A DNA stretch of 64,000 bases from Methanolinea sp. (GCA_018263335.1 JADFCY010000003.1:1-64000), one strand, 5' to 3'; shown: positions 36,138 through 46,728, counted from the stretch's first letter. Numbers and translations: made by a program. Notes: generated by a model not told the origin, from the letters alone.

Positions 36138-37900
36138 GCCGCCGACCTCAGTGCATTGAATTCTGCGTCCATTTCGGCCTGGATCTTGTCCAGCGAAGGC
36201 TTGTAGTCCTTGATGAACTTGATCTGGGGCAGGTCGTTCTTTGACTTGACAGAGATGATCTGCTGCGGGGTCACCCCTGCGCTCTGTGCCGCGTACGCGA
36301 GGTCAGAGTACTGGCGGATGGCCTTCATCATGTCGTACTGCTTCTTCATGTCGCAGAAGGTGTCCACCGCGTCGTAGGCATTCTGCTGGAGGAAGATCTC
36401 GCGGATCATCCTGGCCACCTCGATCGTGATCTGCTCTGCCTCGGGAAGCGCGTCTGATCCCACCAGCTGCACGATCTCCTGGAGTTCCGCCTCCTTCTGG
36501 AGGATCTCCATGGCCCACGACCGGATGGTATTCCACTCCGGGGACACTTCCTTGTCATACCAGTCGTGCAGACTGTCAAGGTACAGCGAGTAGGAGTTGA
36601 GCCAGTTGATTGCCGGGAAGTGCCTCCGCTGGGAGAGCTTTGCGTCAAGGGCCCAGAAGACCTTCACGATACGGAGCGTGTTCTGTGTGACAGGCTCGGA
36701 GAAGTCGCCACCGGGTGGCGAGACCGCACCGATGACCGATACCGATCCCATGCTGCCGGAAAGGGTCATCACTCTCCCGGCCCTCTCGTAGAACTCCGAG
36801 AGGCGCGCTGCCAGGTATGCGGGGTACCCTTCTTCACCAGGCATCTCCTCGAGACGGGAGGAGATCTCACGCATGGCTTCTGCCCAGCGTGAGGTGGAGT
36901 CTGCCATCAGCGAGACATCGTACCCCATGTCCCTGAAATACTCGGCGATGGTGATCCCGGTATACACAGACGCTTCACGGGCAGCCACCGGCATGTTGCT
37001 GGTGTTGGCGATGAGCACGGTCCGCTCCATCAGGGGTTTTCCTGACTTCGGGTCCTCGAGTTCCGGGAACTCGGTCAGCACCTCTGTCATCTCGTTGCCG
37101 CGTTCACCGCACCCGATGTAGACGACGATCTCGGCATCACTCCACTTTGCGAGCTGCTGCTGGGTGACGGTCTTTCCGCTCCCAAAGGGCCCGGGGATTG
37201 CCGCGGTCCCGCCCTTTGCGATGGGAAAGAGCCCGTCGAGGATCCTCTGCCCGGTGATCAGGGGAACCGTCGGGTTCATCTTCTCGTTCACCGGCCGCGG
37301 GACACGGACCGGCCATTTCTGCATGAGTGAGATCTGGACGCCGTTGTCAAGGGTGCACACCACTTCGTCGACAGTGAAGGATCCGGCCTTGATGCTCTTT
37401 ACCACACCCCCCTTCACGTTGGGAGGGACCATGATCCGGTGGACGATGTTCGTCTCCTGCACTTCGCCGATGATGCTTCCCGGCCCGACACTTGCACCTT
37501 CTTTTACCAGCGGTTTGAACTCCCACTTCTTCGCATGGTCAAGACCCGGGGCGGAGACCCCGCGCTGGATGAAATCGCCCATCTTGTCCACCAGGACCGA
37601 AAGCGGCCTCTGGATTCCATCGTAGATACTGGTCAGCAGCCCGGGCCCGAGTTCCACCGCGAGCGAGAGGCCGGTGTTGATGACCGGCTCCCCGGGCCTG
37701 ATACCTGATGTATCCTCGTATACCTGGATGATGATGTTCTCACCCTGGATCTTGATCACTTCTCCCATGAGCTCTTCGTTGCCGACCTTCACCACGTCGT
37801 ACATGTGGGCGTCAATTCCCACGGCGGTGACCACAGGACCGGCGATTCTCTTGAGAACTCCTGTTGTATCACTTTTTGGTTTCTCTGTCTTCACTTCCAC
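36134..37900 (-). CDS. atpA: A-type ATP synthase subunit A (catalytic)
   Basis: The 588-residue catalytic subunit. The P-loop is GPFGSGKT (about residue 240). GCGERGNEM, the [11 protein letters not shown] segment and the bulge insertion [17 protein letters not shown] (about 145-165) are A-specific. It overlaps atpF by 10 bp. The start at ATG 37900 ([21 protein letters not shown]) precedes the conserved beta barrel by about 15 residues. Confidence 0.95.
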
Positions 37901-38193
37901 AGGTCAACACCCACTGAACGCTTTATTCTCTCCCTCATGGAGAGTCCCCCTTCCTCTGCACCAATGGTGATCACCGTCGGCTTCACCGATTCCTCGAGGG
38001 TCATCTGGAGGCGGCGTGGTATCTTTTTCAGGTCCCCGCTCTGGAGTACCAGGATCCCCACGGCCGGGTCCTCAAGCACGCGGTTGATGTGCGCGACGAG
38101 TGTCTCGTCGCTCTCAACCGGATACGTCTTCCGGATCCCGGCAAGCCTGAAGCCGAGGATGAACTCCTGGTTTCCAATGACTGCGATCTCCAT
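37891..38193 (-). CDS. atpF: A-type ATP synthase subunit F
   Basis: A 100-residue small rotor subunit with the Rossmann-like start [20 protein letters not shown] and the [15 protein letters not shown]-like core. It shares one base with atpC at its start and overlaps atpA at its end. Length is typical. Confidence 0.92.
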   Translation of the reverse strand: MEIAVIGNQEFILGFRLAGIRKTYPVESDETLVAHINRVLEDPAVGILVLQSGDLKKIPRRLQMTLEESVKPTVITIGAEEGGLSMRERIKRSVGVDLWK

Positions 38194-39248
38194 TATATCA
38201 CCAGGTACCCCCTGATTCGATCAGGAGACAGGTTTGACTCCTTCCCGCGTGCCAGGGCTCGAAGGTTGAAGATCTCGTACTTCTTCATCTCCAGGTAGGC
38301 GAGTATGGGATGGATGGAGAACGGATGCAGCTTGGACATGGTCTCCATCTCGGCTATCTGGACCTTGATTAAGTCGATCTCGATCTCACGGATGGACTTC
38401 TCTTCCCGGAGGGTCTCCAGCAGTTCGCGCAGGACCCTCGTCTTTATCAGGGGGACAAGCGCGTCGATGAATTCGTTCCGGTCCTTAATCTGGAGTAACC
38501 GCTGCATCATCTGGGGGGAGATCGTGCCCCCGGGAATGGCGACATTCATGATATCGTCACCTGATTGATCGGCCCTGAACCTGAACATGTTCCGGATGTT
38601 TGTGATGTCGATATCAAGCGTGAGGTAATCCAGGAACTGCCGCCCGCCTTTGATCCCACTCCTTGCCATCTCGATGAGATCGGCATAAAACTGCTTGTAA
38701 AGCTCGTTCTCTGCCTTTGGAAGGAGCTCCTCCCTGACCCCGCCTTCGAACAGCCTGGAGAGGAGTGGGTACTCGGCCTTCCCTTTCAGGCTCTCAATTA
38801 TCCGCTCGGGCGAAGGCTCCTCTATCATGCGATCGAGGAATGCCTTGTCAAGCTCCCCGGCGGGAACCAGAACCTCCTTTATTTTCCCGGGCCGCTCACC
38901 ATGGAGTTTCCCCCTGATGATCGTGAGGATGTTCTGGATATCCCACCGGCGCAGGTATGCCCTGGTAAGATCTTTCAGGGTCCCCGGCGTGATCTTCTGG
39001 ATATTCTGGTACTCCTTTGCCAGGTTCCAGCTGAGCGCGATCTCTATCAGGTCGATGCCATGGAAGGCAGTGGCAAGTTCGTCAATCTCTTTCTTGTACT
39101 GTGTCTCCTCCACGAACCGGGTGATCTCCGAAAGCCCCATGTTCAGCATCCGCAGGTACTCCTCGCGGGGGATAAGCTTGGACTTTCGCACCCGCATCCT
39201 GGTGCAGACATAGATGTAGGGAACCGGGCCCGCTTTCACTTCAGTCAT
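38193..39248 (-). CDS. atpC: A-type ATP synthase subunit C
   Basis: The 351-residue funnel-shaped subunit linking the rotor shaft to the membrane ring. [25 protein letters not shown] at the start, the repeated helical VNA6 domains and [20 protein letters not shown] near the end are typical of the AtpC/NtpC family. It lies 12 bp after atpE. Confidence 0.93.
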   Translation of the reverse strand: MTEVKAGPVPYIYVCTRMRVRKSKLIPREEYLRMLNMGLSEITRFVEETQYKKEIDELATAFHGIDLIEIALSWNLAKEYQNIQKITPGTLKDLTRAYLRRWDIQNILTIIRGKLHGERPGKIKEVLVPAGELDKAFLDRMIEEPSPERIIESLKGKAEYPLLSRLFEGGVREELLPKAENELYKQFYADLIEMARSGIKGGRQFLDYLTLDIDITNIRNMFRFRADQSGDDIMNVAIPGGTISPQMMQRLLQIKDRNEFIDALVPLIKTRVLRELLETLREEKSIREIEIDLIKVQIAEMETMSKLHPFSIHPILAYLEMKKYEIFNLRALARGKESNLSPDRIRGYLVI

Positions 39249-39260
39249 GGGAACCCTCCC

Positions 39261-39839
39261 TCATCCAAAGAGCAAGTCTGACGCATCTTTGAGTCCTGAC
39301 TCCCAGATCATGTCCAGGAATGTGCGATAGCTGAGATCAAGCTGCAGGGTCCCATCCCTGCTCTCAACTATCACCCCTCCCTCGATATCCACATCGCTGC
39401 CCAGAGAGAATGCCTTGAACTCGGGATTGGCCGATATGACCTGTTCAAGTGTCTTCCGGTCACGCGTGTTGACATGGACGATCCCTTCGGGGACCTGTTT
39501 CTTCGCCTCTGCGAGGAGCGTAGTGATGGCCTGCCGGTGCGAACTCTCCGGCATCCCGGCACAGGCCCTGAGGGCATTCTGGTACACCTGGTCAAGGAGT
39601 TCTTTCTGAGCATTCAGCTGTTCCCTCTTGACCAGGAGGTTGGCAGCAGAGCTCATCTGGCCCATGATATTCGCTGCCTGGCGGTCGGCATCTTCGCTGG
39701 CCGCCTGTTTGATCTTTCCCGCACGCTCCTGCGCAGCAGTGAGAATCGCATTGACCTCCTGCTGGCTCTCGCTCCGGATCCGATTCACTTCCTGCTGCCC
39801 TTTCTTGCGGATCTCCTCGAGGACTGCATCCAATCCCAT
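39261..39839 (-). CDS. atpE: A-type ATP synthase subunit E
   Basis: A 192-residue peripheral-stalk subunit. The N-terminal half is a long helix rich in Q/E/R (VLEEIRKKGQQEVNRIRSES). The C-terminal globular part has the IEGGVIVESRDGTLQLDLSY segment and ends with LKDASDLLFG. Length and order in the operon agree with the family. Confidence 0.92.
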   Translation of the reverse strand: MGLDAVLEEIRKKGQQEVNRIRSESQQEVNAILTAAQERAGKIKQAASEDADRQAANIMGQMSSAANLLVKREQLNAQKELLDQVYQNALRACAGMPESSHRQAITTLLAEAKKQVPEGIVHVNTRDRKTLEQVISANPEFKAFSLGSDVDIEGGVIVESRDGTLQLDLSYRTFLDMIWESGLKDASDLLFG

Positions 39840-39851
39840 GATCCGCTCCTC

Positions 39852-40121
39852 TCAGAATAACAGCAGCAGGCTCACCACGAGACCGAATATCACGATAGTT
39901 TCAGGGATCACAGTGAGCAGAAGGACCAGACCGAAGACATCCTTATTCTCAGCCGTTGCTCCAACTGCCGCAGAACCAATGGCCATCTCTGCAATACCCG
40001 TGGCTATCCCGGTGAGACCGACGGCAAGGCCCGCGCCAAGCGCCTTCATTCCCAGCTGCGATGCTTTGATCATTTCTACTGTCATTTCAGTTGCTGCGAC
40101 TGCTGTTGCTGCGTCTGCCAT
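39852..40121 (-). CDS. atpK: A-type ATP synthase subunit K (membrane rotor ring)
   Basis: An 89-residue proteolipid with two transmembrane helices. Helix 1 has the glycine-rich GAGLAVGLTGIATGIAE; helix 2 carries the ion-binding Glu in LTVIPETIVIFGLVVSLLLL. This is a single-hairpin ring subunit with one carboxylate per subunit. Whether it binds Na+ or H+ cannot be settled by eye. A 25-residue polar N-terminal extension (MADAATAVAATEMTVEMIKA) precedes helix 1. Confidence 0.93.
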   Translation of the reverse strand: MADAATAVAATEMTVEMIKASQLGMKALGAGLAVGLTGIATGIAEMAIGSAAVGATAENKDVFGLVLLLTVIPETIVIFGLVVSLLLLF

Positions 40122-40124
40122 ATC

Positions 40125-42095
40125 TTAATCCTCCATAAATCTCTTTTTCATCCCGAAGGGGGTGTATTTTTTGCCTCCACCTTTATAGAACTTGGTGAAG
40201 AATTCGACATACTGTAACCTGAGGGACTGGAGCCCTCCACCGAGCATCCCGAGGATGGTGTTCAGGAGATGCCCGATGACAAAGACCAGCGCACCCATGA
40301 TGACGATGATCACACCGAACGCCGTCAGGGACTCCAGTTGGGGTTCGATGATCAGTCCGATAGCGATGAAATTCACCACCATCGCGATTGCCACAGATGA
40401 GAGTCCTACGCCCACAAGACGGGCATAGGAGAGCACATGGCTCAGGATGGTGGGCAACTCGACAATCTCAAGTGCGGAGTCCCGGACGATGAAGACGACA
40501 CCGAGAAGTATCAGCACGAGCCCAAGGATGGAGCCCATGTTGAGTCCCATCACGATGGGGGGCAACCCGGTGAGGTCAGGCATGAACGGCAGGGGGAAGG
40601 CTGCCCATAGCATCGCCAGTATCCCCCAGAGGACCATTATCCACCCGAGGTTTGCCATGACTGCCTTGATACGGTGCGAACCATGGTCCTGCCGTGCATG
40701 GTTGACCATGCCGAGTACTCTCCCGAGCGTGATCTGCAACACGCCGATCCAGATGGCCATGATCATCAGCGAGGTCACATCAGGCCCGTGACCACCCGCA
40801 TGACCGCCGATGTTCAGGTGCCTTGAGAACAGAATAGGGTCCCACGGAAGAGAAAACCCAAAGAACTCGCTGAAAAGGACACCGAAAATGATGCTCGAGA
40901 TACTCGCGTTCCGAAGCACCTTGAGGAGCTTCTGCCCCTCGTCACCCTTGAGGAACCGCTGGAGCCCGAGGCTGAGTACCAGCAATATTGCCCCGTATCC
41001 CACATCACCAAGAATTATCCCGAAGAATATGGGAAAGATGATCGAGATCAGCAGGGTAGGGTCAATCTCGGTATAACGGGGCCGGGAATACACATCCATC
41101 AGCATCTCGGTGGGTCTTGCGAAGCTGACATTGTGATATTCGGTTGGGGCCACGTCCTCCACTTCTGACTGGTCCAGCTCGTAGACGTAGACCTTGCCGC
41201 CGGTGGCGTAGTGGATGCCCTGCCTGAAGGTCTCGAGGCGCTCGGTGGGGACCCACCCCTCGACGATGAAAGACTCGCCGGTGGTTGCAAACCTGAGCGG
41301 TGCCTCGGCCATCTCGACGTCAGCGGTGAGGAGTTCGTTGCACGCAAGGAAAAAGTCCTTGTGCCGCTTCTTGATCTCGTCAAGCCTGCGGTTGATCTCT
41401 TCGAGTTCACCCTTGACTGCAAGGACCTGGCCCTCGTAGTACCCGATCCTGCTTGCCGCCGTCCCGGTCTCCTCGGGGACGGGGACGGCCTGGAACTGGG
41501 CGTTCTGGAGCGCCTGCTCTGCGATACTGCGGTCCTGGTTCGGAACAATGAGGACAATGAACCTGTCCTTCTTTGATTCCGACATAAGGATCTCGTGAGG
41601 AATATCCAGGGAAATGTTCCGTGAAATGTATCCGCAGAAGACCGAGAACATCTGGAAGCCACGAAGGAGTTCAAGATCGATTGGGACACTGGCGAATGGT
41701 TTCAGTGCGTCGATCTTCTGCTCGTACTCCTTGATTTGAGAATCCAGTTTTGCTCTCCTTGAGAGGAGGTCCTCGACCTCCTGCTCGATGGAGGGGAGTT
41801 CCCGTTCGACAAGTTCTTTGAGATGACCGTGTTTCTGTTTTCCCCCCGTCTCTGCCTCGTCTTCGTGGATCATGAACGCATTGTTGATGCCACGGAGCCG
41901 GAGCAGCTGGCGCGAGGTCTCGTTTGCCGCAGGGAGCGGGGTGCCAATGCGGTACCCTTCATACTCTTTCTTGTCTTTCTCCACGAACTCTTCGATGTGG
42001 AACAGGTGCTGCCGGTACATTTCCCGGATAACAGGTTCCATCTGTGATTTGGTGGCCGCGATCAGGACACGGGTCATTCCTTCAGGAGTGAACAT
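40125..42095 (-). CDS. atpI: A-type ATP synthase subunit I (membrane stator)
   Basis: A protein of about 656 residues. A long cytoplasmic coiled-coil domain (about 1-320) leads to about seven or eight helices, with the conserved TEIDPTLLISIIFPIFFGIILGDVGYG and LSHVLSYARLVGVGLSSVAIA segments that include the ion-channel arginine. The start is ATG 42095 (MFTPEGMTRVLIA), preceded by AAGGAGCGG. A longer frame from 42158 would read through the atpH end and looks unlike the family. It overlaps atpH by 14 bp. Confidence 0.92.
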   Translation of the reverse strand: MFTPEGMTRVLIAATKSQMEPVIREMYRQHLFHIEEFVEKDKKEYEGYRIGTPLPAANETSRQLLRLRGINNAFMIHEDEAETGGKQKHGHLKELVERELPSIEQEVEDLLSRRAKLDSQIKEYEQKIDALKPFASVPIDLELLRGFQMFSVFCGYISRNISLDIPHEILMSESKKDRFIVLIVPNQDRSIAEQALQNAQFQAVPVPEETGTAASRIGYYEGQVLAVKGELEEINRRLDEIKKRHKDFFLACNELLTADVEMAEAPLRFATTGESFIVEGWVPTERLETFRQGIHYATGGKVYVYELDQSEVEDVAPTEYHNVSFARPTEMLMDVYSRPRYTEIDPTLLISIIFPIFFGIILGDVGYGAILLVLSLGLQRFLKGDEGQKLLKVLRNASISSIIFGVLFSEFFGFSLPWDPILFSRHLNIGGHAGGHGPDVTSLMIMAIWIGVLQITLGRVLGMVNHARQDHGSHRIKAVMANLGWIMVLWGILAMLWAAFPLPFMPDLTGLPPIVMGLNMGSILGLVLILLGVVFIVRDSALEIVELPTILSHVLSYARLVGVGLSSVAIAMVVNFIAIGLIIEPQLESLTAFGVIIVIMGALVFVIGHLLNTILGMLGGGLQSLRLQYVEFFTKFYKGGGKKYTPFGMKKRFMED

Positions 42096-42411
42096 TGAGC
42101 CGCTCCTTGAACCGCGACACCAGGAGATCGACCGCCTTGCCGAGATTTCGTGCCCCACGATCCTTCAATTCGGCTGCGCGTCGTTTCCCTTCCATGAGGA
42201 TCTCTTCATGTCTCTTCTCCGCACTCGCCCGTGCCTCAGCCATCCTGGCTTTCCTGTACTCTTCGGCATCGTGAGTTGCCTTCATGATCAGGTTGTCGGC
42301 CTCCATTTCTGCGTTTGCACTGTTCCGTTTTTTCTCGGCCAGGGCATCACTGATCATCTTCTGGTACTCTGATTCTGTCGCTTTGATGTTCTTCAAAACC
42401 TCAGTCTTCAT
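42082..42411 (-). CDS. atpH: A-type ATP synthase subunit H (peripheral stalk)
   Basis: A 109-residue helical subunit (TEVLKNIKATESEYQKMISD, then alanine/glutamate heptads) that pairs with subunit E in the peripheral stalk. It is the first gene of the operon. GAGGAGGG lies 4 nt before the ATG. Coiled-coil composition is evident across its whole length. Confidence 0.88.
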   Translation of the reverse strand: MKTEVLKNIKATESEYQKMISDALAEKKRNSANAEMEADNLIMKATHDAEEYRKARMAEARASAEKRHEEILMEGKRRAAELKDRGARNLGKAVDLLVSRFKERLNVHS

Positions 42412-42455
42412 CCAACCCTCCTCTCACGGCACTGAAATGTTAGACCGGAATTGTT

Positions 42456-42466
42456 CTTATATCTGT
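42456..42466 (-). promoter_or_regulatory. TATA promoter of the ATP synthase operon
   Basis: On the minus strand this reads CAGATATAAG, a BRE/TATA-like element about 50 bp before atpH. Transcription would start near 42434, giving a leader of about 23 nt with the strong GAGGAGGG site. The rest of the 42412-42641 gap shows nothing gene-like. Confidence 0.55.
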
Positions 42467-42641
42467 TGATATTTTTTCAGGAGAACAGAAGTGATAGAAA
42501 AGGATTGGGGGGAATCCGGGTTCAATAGAATGATATATTGGGAAAAATTGTCTCCCCAAGGGAGCGCATAATTCCCTGGGAGACCATTCCTGAAAGGACG
42601 GGGGTATTAAAAGAAATTTACGGCTCTCTGGAAGGATATTG

Positions 42642-43181
42642 TCACCGCAGGGAAGGCGTCGGGACAACACTGATATCCACTCCATCCGGAACACCGCTGA
42701 CCAATATTCCGGAGGCGTTGCCAAGAAGGCGGATGCCCCCCATCTCTTCAGATGAGCAGAGCAGGTGCTGTTCCGGATGCGTCCCCCTCTCGATCGTGCA
42801 CGAGAGGAGTATCTCCTCTCCTGCCGACACGACGTAGCGGAGGCGGCGGGAGCCAGGATGGCTGCGGGGTATCACGACGAGGGGCATCCGGTGCGTCCTG
42901 ACCAGTTCAATCAGCATCCAGGCAGCTTCCGTCGATCCTCCTTCAGGGGCAGACACTGCAACCAGGTGGGCAGGCTCGAGGGTCTGGCAGTATTCTTCTC
43001 CATATGTTTCGATGCAGAGCGGGAAGCGGGAGCCGGCCTGCCCGGCGAGAAGGAACGACGAATTCCCTTTGATCAGGAGGAGCGTGTCATTCCGGATCTG
43101 AATAAACCTCTCCTGCAGTATACGGATTCCTCCTATATGAACAGGTTGAAGATCACCAGTGCGATGACCATCATGATGCAC
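42642..43181 (-). CDS. Hypothetical protein after the secretion membrane platform
   Basis: 179 residues if the ATG at 43181 is used, which overlaps the preceding gene by 49 bp. The conserved-looking part starts IRILQERFIQIRNDTLLLIKG. It is a compact alpha/beta protein with HLVAVSAPEGGSTEAAWMLIELV (about 93-115) and a C-terminal beta region (IRLLGNASGILVSGVPDGV). A perfect ribosome site AGGAGGA (43128-43134) sits 7 nt before an in-frame ATA (43121), with no ATG/GTG/TTG nearby. The true start is therefore unclear. No family is recognised; synteny ties it to the secretion genes. Confidence 0.6.
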   Translation of the reverse strand: MHHDGHRTGDLQPVHIGGIRILQERFIQIRNDTLLLIKGNSSFLLAGQAGSRFPLCIETYGEEYCQTLEPAHLVAVSAPEGGSTEAAWMLIELVRTHRMPLVVIPRSHPGSRRLRYVVSAGEEILLSCTIERGTHPEQHLLCSSEEMGGIRLLGNASGILVSGVPDGVDISVVPTPSLR

Positions 43182-45067
43182 GAGTGCTTGATCCCCGCCT
43201 TGATGGAACCCTCTCCCATCTGCCCGGCGATGAGCCCGGACAGGAGTGCCTGCAGGACCACCGAGTGGAACATCAGCCGCAGGATTGCCTTGATGGAGGA
43301 TGCGCTTACGTTTGAGATCGCGGTTCCCTGGGGTATTCCGCCTGCATCGACGTTTCCGAGGATTGGGAGGAAGTTGTTCGAGATCACCGCGACCACGAAG
43401 ACGAACACCACGAATGCAAGGTAGATGATCGCCGTATAGATGAACATCTCGGAGAGGCGTTCTCTTTTCAGGAGATCTGACATCTTGGCATCGCTCGCTG
43501 CGATGGCAAGCACGTCCCCGATCGATCCGCTCATCTGGCTGGCCTTGGTGATGAGGGTCACTGTCCGGGCGATCAGGGGCGTCCTGATCCGGTCCTCGAA
43601 GCGGATGAGCGCGTCAGAGAAACTTGCCCCCCAGTCGATGTCCCGCTTGATCCGCTTGATCTCATAGGAGAGGAGCCCGAGGTTCGTGTTGACCATGATT
43701 CCGATGGCCTGGGCAATAGTCAGTCCTACCTGGTTTATCCCGGCCATCCTGTCCAGGAACTCGGGGATCAGGGACTCCATGCCCTGGACATTCCGTCGCC
43801 ACATCTCGTAGAAGAATGCGTAGGGCACAAGGACGATAAGCAGTGCGATCATGACGTGGTCGTCCACCACGTCGATATAGATCTCGATGTCCTGATAGTG
43901 GGGGACGACCCAGAAGACGGCGATGAGGTAGATGAGGGCTATCGGAACAGTGATAAAGAGCGTGAGGTTGTAGTTCTTCTGGAACGCATCGAACGGGTGA
44001 CGGAAGAACTCGCGTGCGTTCCTCACCCGGTCATAATGGACGAGCCGCGCAAAAAAGGGCTCCTCGCCCTCCTTGTGATAGACATTGACGTCGCTGTACT
44101 CGTGCAGCCATTTTAGACGGACAAACCGCTCAACGGTCTCTCCCTTGAGAGAGATGATGTCGATGAGCAATATGAAGACCGCGGAACCGATTGGAAAGAC
44201 GAGGTAGATCACGGCAGTGAGCTGGAGGATTGCAACCCCGCCCATCATCCCCATCACGACCATGATGATGATCAAAAAGAGCGGTCCTGCAACAAAGAGA
44301 GTCACGTAGGACTCTGCGACGAGGGAGAGGAAGCTCAAAAACTGCTTCTGCTCGAACCGTGCCTCTTCCTGGTAAAGCCTGACGCGGCCGGAGAGGAAGC
44401 TCACAAGGTCGCCGCCGCTCTCGATAACCGAGACCATGTCTTCAAGGAACTGTTTTAATTTCTCGGAAGGAGTGGTCTCCATCAGGTGGCGGATGGCAGA
44501 GACCACGTCGTATCCGAAGAAGTCTGCGTCCCTGACGACCTGCCTGAACTCGAGGGCCACCTCCCCGTAAATCTTTGAGTTCTCGGAGAGGGAGCGAAAG
44601 ATTGTCATCAATTGTGCTCCACCCTTCCGCATCGCATACATATACGCCACTGCGTTGTGGAGTGTGAGGTTGATCTTGGTTGCCCTGTTGCCTTTCTGCA
44701 TGCCAGGATATTTCAGTGCGATGAAATAGACGAGAAGGGACCCGATAAAGAACGCGATGACCGCCCCTGCGACCTTGGCAACCAACATCTCGGGAGAGAA
44801 GGGGTCGATTTCCTGCGAGACGGGTAGGTTGAACACGTTGTAAATGTGGATGTATCCCCCTGTGCGTGCAGATACCATCAGGAACTGCGTCAGCCAGTAC
44901 CCAAGCACCGCAAACCCCGCGCCTGCAAGGACTGCGACCTCGATCGACCGGAGGAGATAGCGCTCAAGCGTCACTCCCGCCCTTGATGAGATGAGGTTTG
45001 CCTGAAGGTCCTGGTAGCGCAGGGGATTGCGTTCGATCCTCCTCCTGATCAGGGCATTGAAGATCAT
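43133..45067 (-). CDS. Type II secretion/archaellum-type membrane platform protein (GspF/ArlJ-like)
   Basis: 644 residues with two GspF/T2SSF domains. The first covers about 130-330 (MYAMRKGGAQLMTIFRSLSENSKIYGEVALEF in two parts, PSEKLKQFLEDMVSVIESGGDL). The second is at about 430-570 (FLDRMAGINQVGLTIAQAIGIM, TRTVTLITKASQMSGSIGDVL). About nine helices are present. It is the inner-membrane platform that works with the ATPase encoded upstream, with which it overlaps by 4 bp. ArlJ of the archaellum and archaeal pilus platforms both fit; no archaellin or ArlF/G gene is seen nearby. Confidence 0.85.
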   Translation of the reverse strand: MIFNALIRRRIERNPLRYQDLQANLISSRAGVTLERYLLRSIEVAVLAGAGFAVLGYWLTQFLMVSARTGGYIHIYNVFNLPVSQEIDPFSPEMLVAKVAGAVIAFFIGSLLVYFIALKYPGMQKGNRATKINLTLHNAVAYMYAMRKGGAQLMTIFRSLSENSKIYGEVALEFRQVVRDADFFGYDVVSAIRHLMETTPSEKLKQFLEDMVSVIESGGDLVSFLSGRVRLYQEEARFEQKQFLSFLSLVAESYVTLFVAGPLFLIIIMVVMGMMGGVAILQLTAVIYLVFPIGSAVFILLIDIISLKGETVERFVRLKWLHEYSDVNVYHKEGEEPFFARLVHYDRVRNAREFFRHPFDAFQKNYNLTLFITVPIALIYLIAVFWVVPHYQDIEIYIDVVDDHVMIALLIVLVPYAFFYEMWRRNVQGMESLIPEFLDRMAGINQVGLTIAQAIGIMVNTNLGLLSYEIKRIKRDIDWGASFSDALIRFEDRIRTPLIARTVTLITKASQMSGSIGDVLAIAASDAKMSDLLKRERLSEMFIYTAIIYLAFVVFVFVVAVISNNFLPILGNVDAGGIPQGTAISNVSASSIKAILRLMFHSVVLQALLSGLIAGQMGEGSIKAGIKHSCIMMVIALVIFNLFI

Positions 45068-46728
45068 TCCAGTACCAAGGAGAGGTTCCCGAGGTTCTCA
45101 GTCACGCGGGCCGGGTTGATGCTGTATGCCTGGAAGATACGGGATACCCGGATGTAGTCGATGATCTTCTGTCGCTGCATCGCGTCGAGGATCTTCTTCC
45201 GGGTCTCGATCTCCTGGTCGAGCCGCTCCCTGCTCCATCCGCGCCGCTCCGCGATATCGGCATAAATTTGCGACCTGCCCTTATAATTGAAGACATCCCT
45301 GACAGGATCATAGGTAAAGACCGTGTTTACCCGGAGATTTCCCGTGCTGGGGTCGATCCCCGCGATCTCAACGATCTCGAGGCAGCGTCGGACTCGTTCC
45401 GTGCCACGGTATACGAGTGCCTGCACGCTGACAATGTTGAGGGCGGTGACCATGTTCCTCGGGACATTCAGGGGCTCGTTCTCGAGCCGGTGGATGGCCG
45501 CATCCACGCTTCCGGCGTGCATGGTGGAGAAGGTGGTATGCCCGGTGTTCATCGCCTGGAAGAGGGTCTGTGCCTCGACACCCCTGACCTCCCCTACGAG
45601 GATGTACTCGGGCCTCTGTCGCATCGCTGCACGAAGGAGGTCGAACATGGAGATGATGTTGGACCCCTCTGAAACCGTCTCCCTCGTCACGCTCGCGATC
45701 CAGTTCTCGTGAAAGAGCGTAATCTCACGGGTGTCCTCGATACTCACCACCTTGGCCATCGGGGGGATGAAGAGCGAGACGGCGTTCAGTGAAGAGGTCT
45801 TCCCCGATGCAGTCCCGCCGATGAAGAGGAGGCTCTTGTTGTTCTCGATTGCCATCCAGAAGTACGCAAGTTCATCGGCGCTGAAGGTTCCGTATTCCAT
45901 CAGTTCCACGGGAGAGAAGGGGTCCTCGCGGAACTTGCGTATGGTAAAGGACGTCCCTCTTGTCGTAACCTCGGTCCCGAGGGTCAGCTGGAGCCTCGAG
46001 CCGTCAGGAAGGGTTGCGTCGAGCATGGGTGTGCCCGTCGAGATGTGTTTCCCTGACCGCTGTGCAAGGGTGATTGCGAGCGAATTGAGTACATCCGCCT
46101 CGAACCTGATGTTCGTCTTGACATTCCGATACTTGCGGTGATAGAGGAATATCGGGATCCGGTGGCCGTCGCAGGAGATGTCCTCGAGGTAGGGGTCTCG
46201 CATCAGCGCATCGATCCTCCCCCAGCCGAGGAAGTTGCGGATAAGGTAGTATTGGAGCCGGAAGAGGCCCCCCTCATCGAGGGTAATGCCGTACTCATGC
46301 AGAAGATCGTGCATCTTTTCCATCAGCAGGGATTTTCGGTCTTTTCCAAGCTCATCATCGGTGAGGATGAGAGCAGAACGCATGTCTTCGTGGATCCTCT
46401 CGAGGAGTTCGTATTCAAACTCCGAGAGGCTTGGCTCGTAAAGGAGGTACTCGTACTGGTTGGTGTCCTCGTTCAACGCGATGTCGACGAGCGACCTCCC
46501 CTCGTCTACCCAGTAGCGTTCGACTTCACGGTATCCTGGGGGCAGGTCCGCAGCCACCAGGGGACCATTCACCTTGAAGTCATATTCCGGCAGGACTGAA
46601 GTGGATTTTTTCCGACTGATGATGTGCGAAATGGAAAAGTCGGGCGGCGTGGTGTCAACCTCGTCATTCCCCTTCACCGGCCTGAGCCGGTTGGCAATCC
46701 CCTTCAGGTCCAAAACTTTGAGTGGCAC
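45064..46728 (-). CDS. Type II/IV secretion ATPase (ArlI/GspE-like)
   Basis: 554 residues from GTG 46728 (VPLKVLDLKGIANRL), preceded by GGAGAGGGAG. A longer ATG frame from 47052 would overlap the divergent gene and looks non-coding. Motifs are Walker A FIGGTASGKTSS, Asp-box KVVSIEDTREI, Walker B EYILVGEVRGVEA and His-box MNTGHTTFSTMHAGS. The N-terminal domain carries LFRLQYYLIRNFLGWGRIDALMRD. It powers pilus or archaellum assembly or protein secretion. TATA at 46798-46805. Confidence 0.9.
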   Translation of the reverse strand: MPLKVLDLKGIANRLRPVKGNDEVDTTPPDFSISHIISRKKSTSVLPEYDFKVNGPLVAADLPPGYREVERYWVDEGRSLVDIALNEDTNQYEYLLYEPSLSEFEYELLERIHEDMRSALILTDDELGKDRKSLLMEKMHDLLHEYGITLDEGGLFRLQYYLIRNFLGWGRIDALMRDPYLEDISCDGHRIPIFLYHRKYRNVKTNIRFEADVLNSLAITLAQRSGKHISTGTPMLDATLPDGSRLQLTLGTEVTTRGTSFTIRKFREDPFSPVELMEYGTFSADELAYFWMAIENNKSLLFIGGTASGKTSSLNAVSLFIPPMAKVVSIEDTREITLFHENWIASVTRETVSEGSNIISMFDLLRAAMRQRPEYILVGEVRGVEAQTLFQAMNTGHTTFSTMHAGSVDAAIHRLENEPLNVPRNMVTALNIVSVQALVYRGTERVRRCLEIVEIAGIDPSTGNLRVNTVFTYDPVRDVFNYKGRSQIYADIAERRGWSRERLDQEIETRKKILDAMQRQKIIDYIRVSRIFQAYSINPARVTENLGNLSLVLE

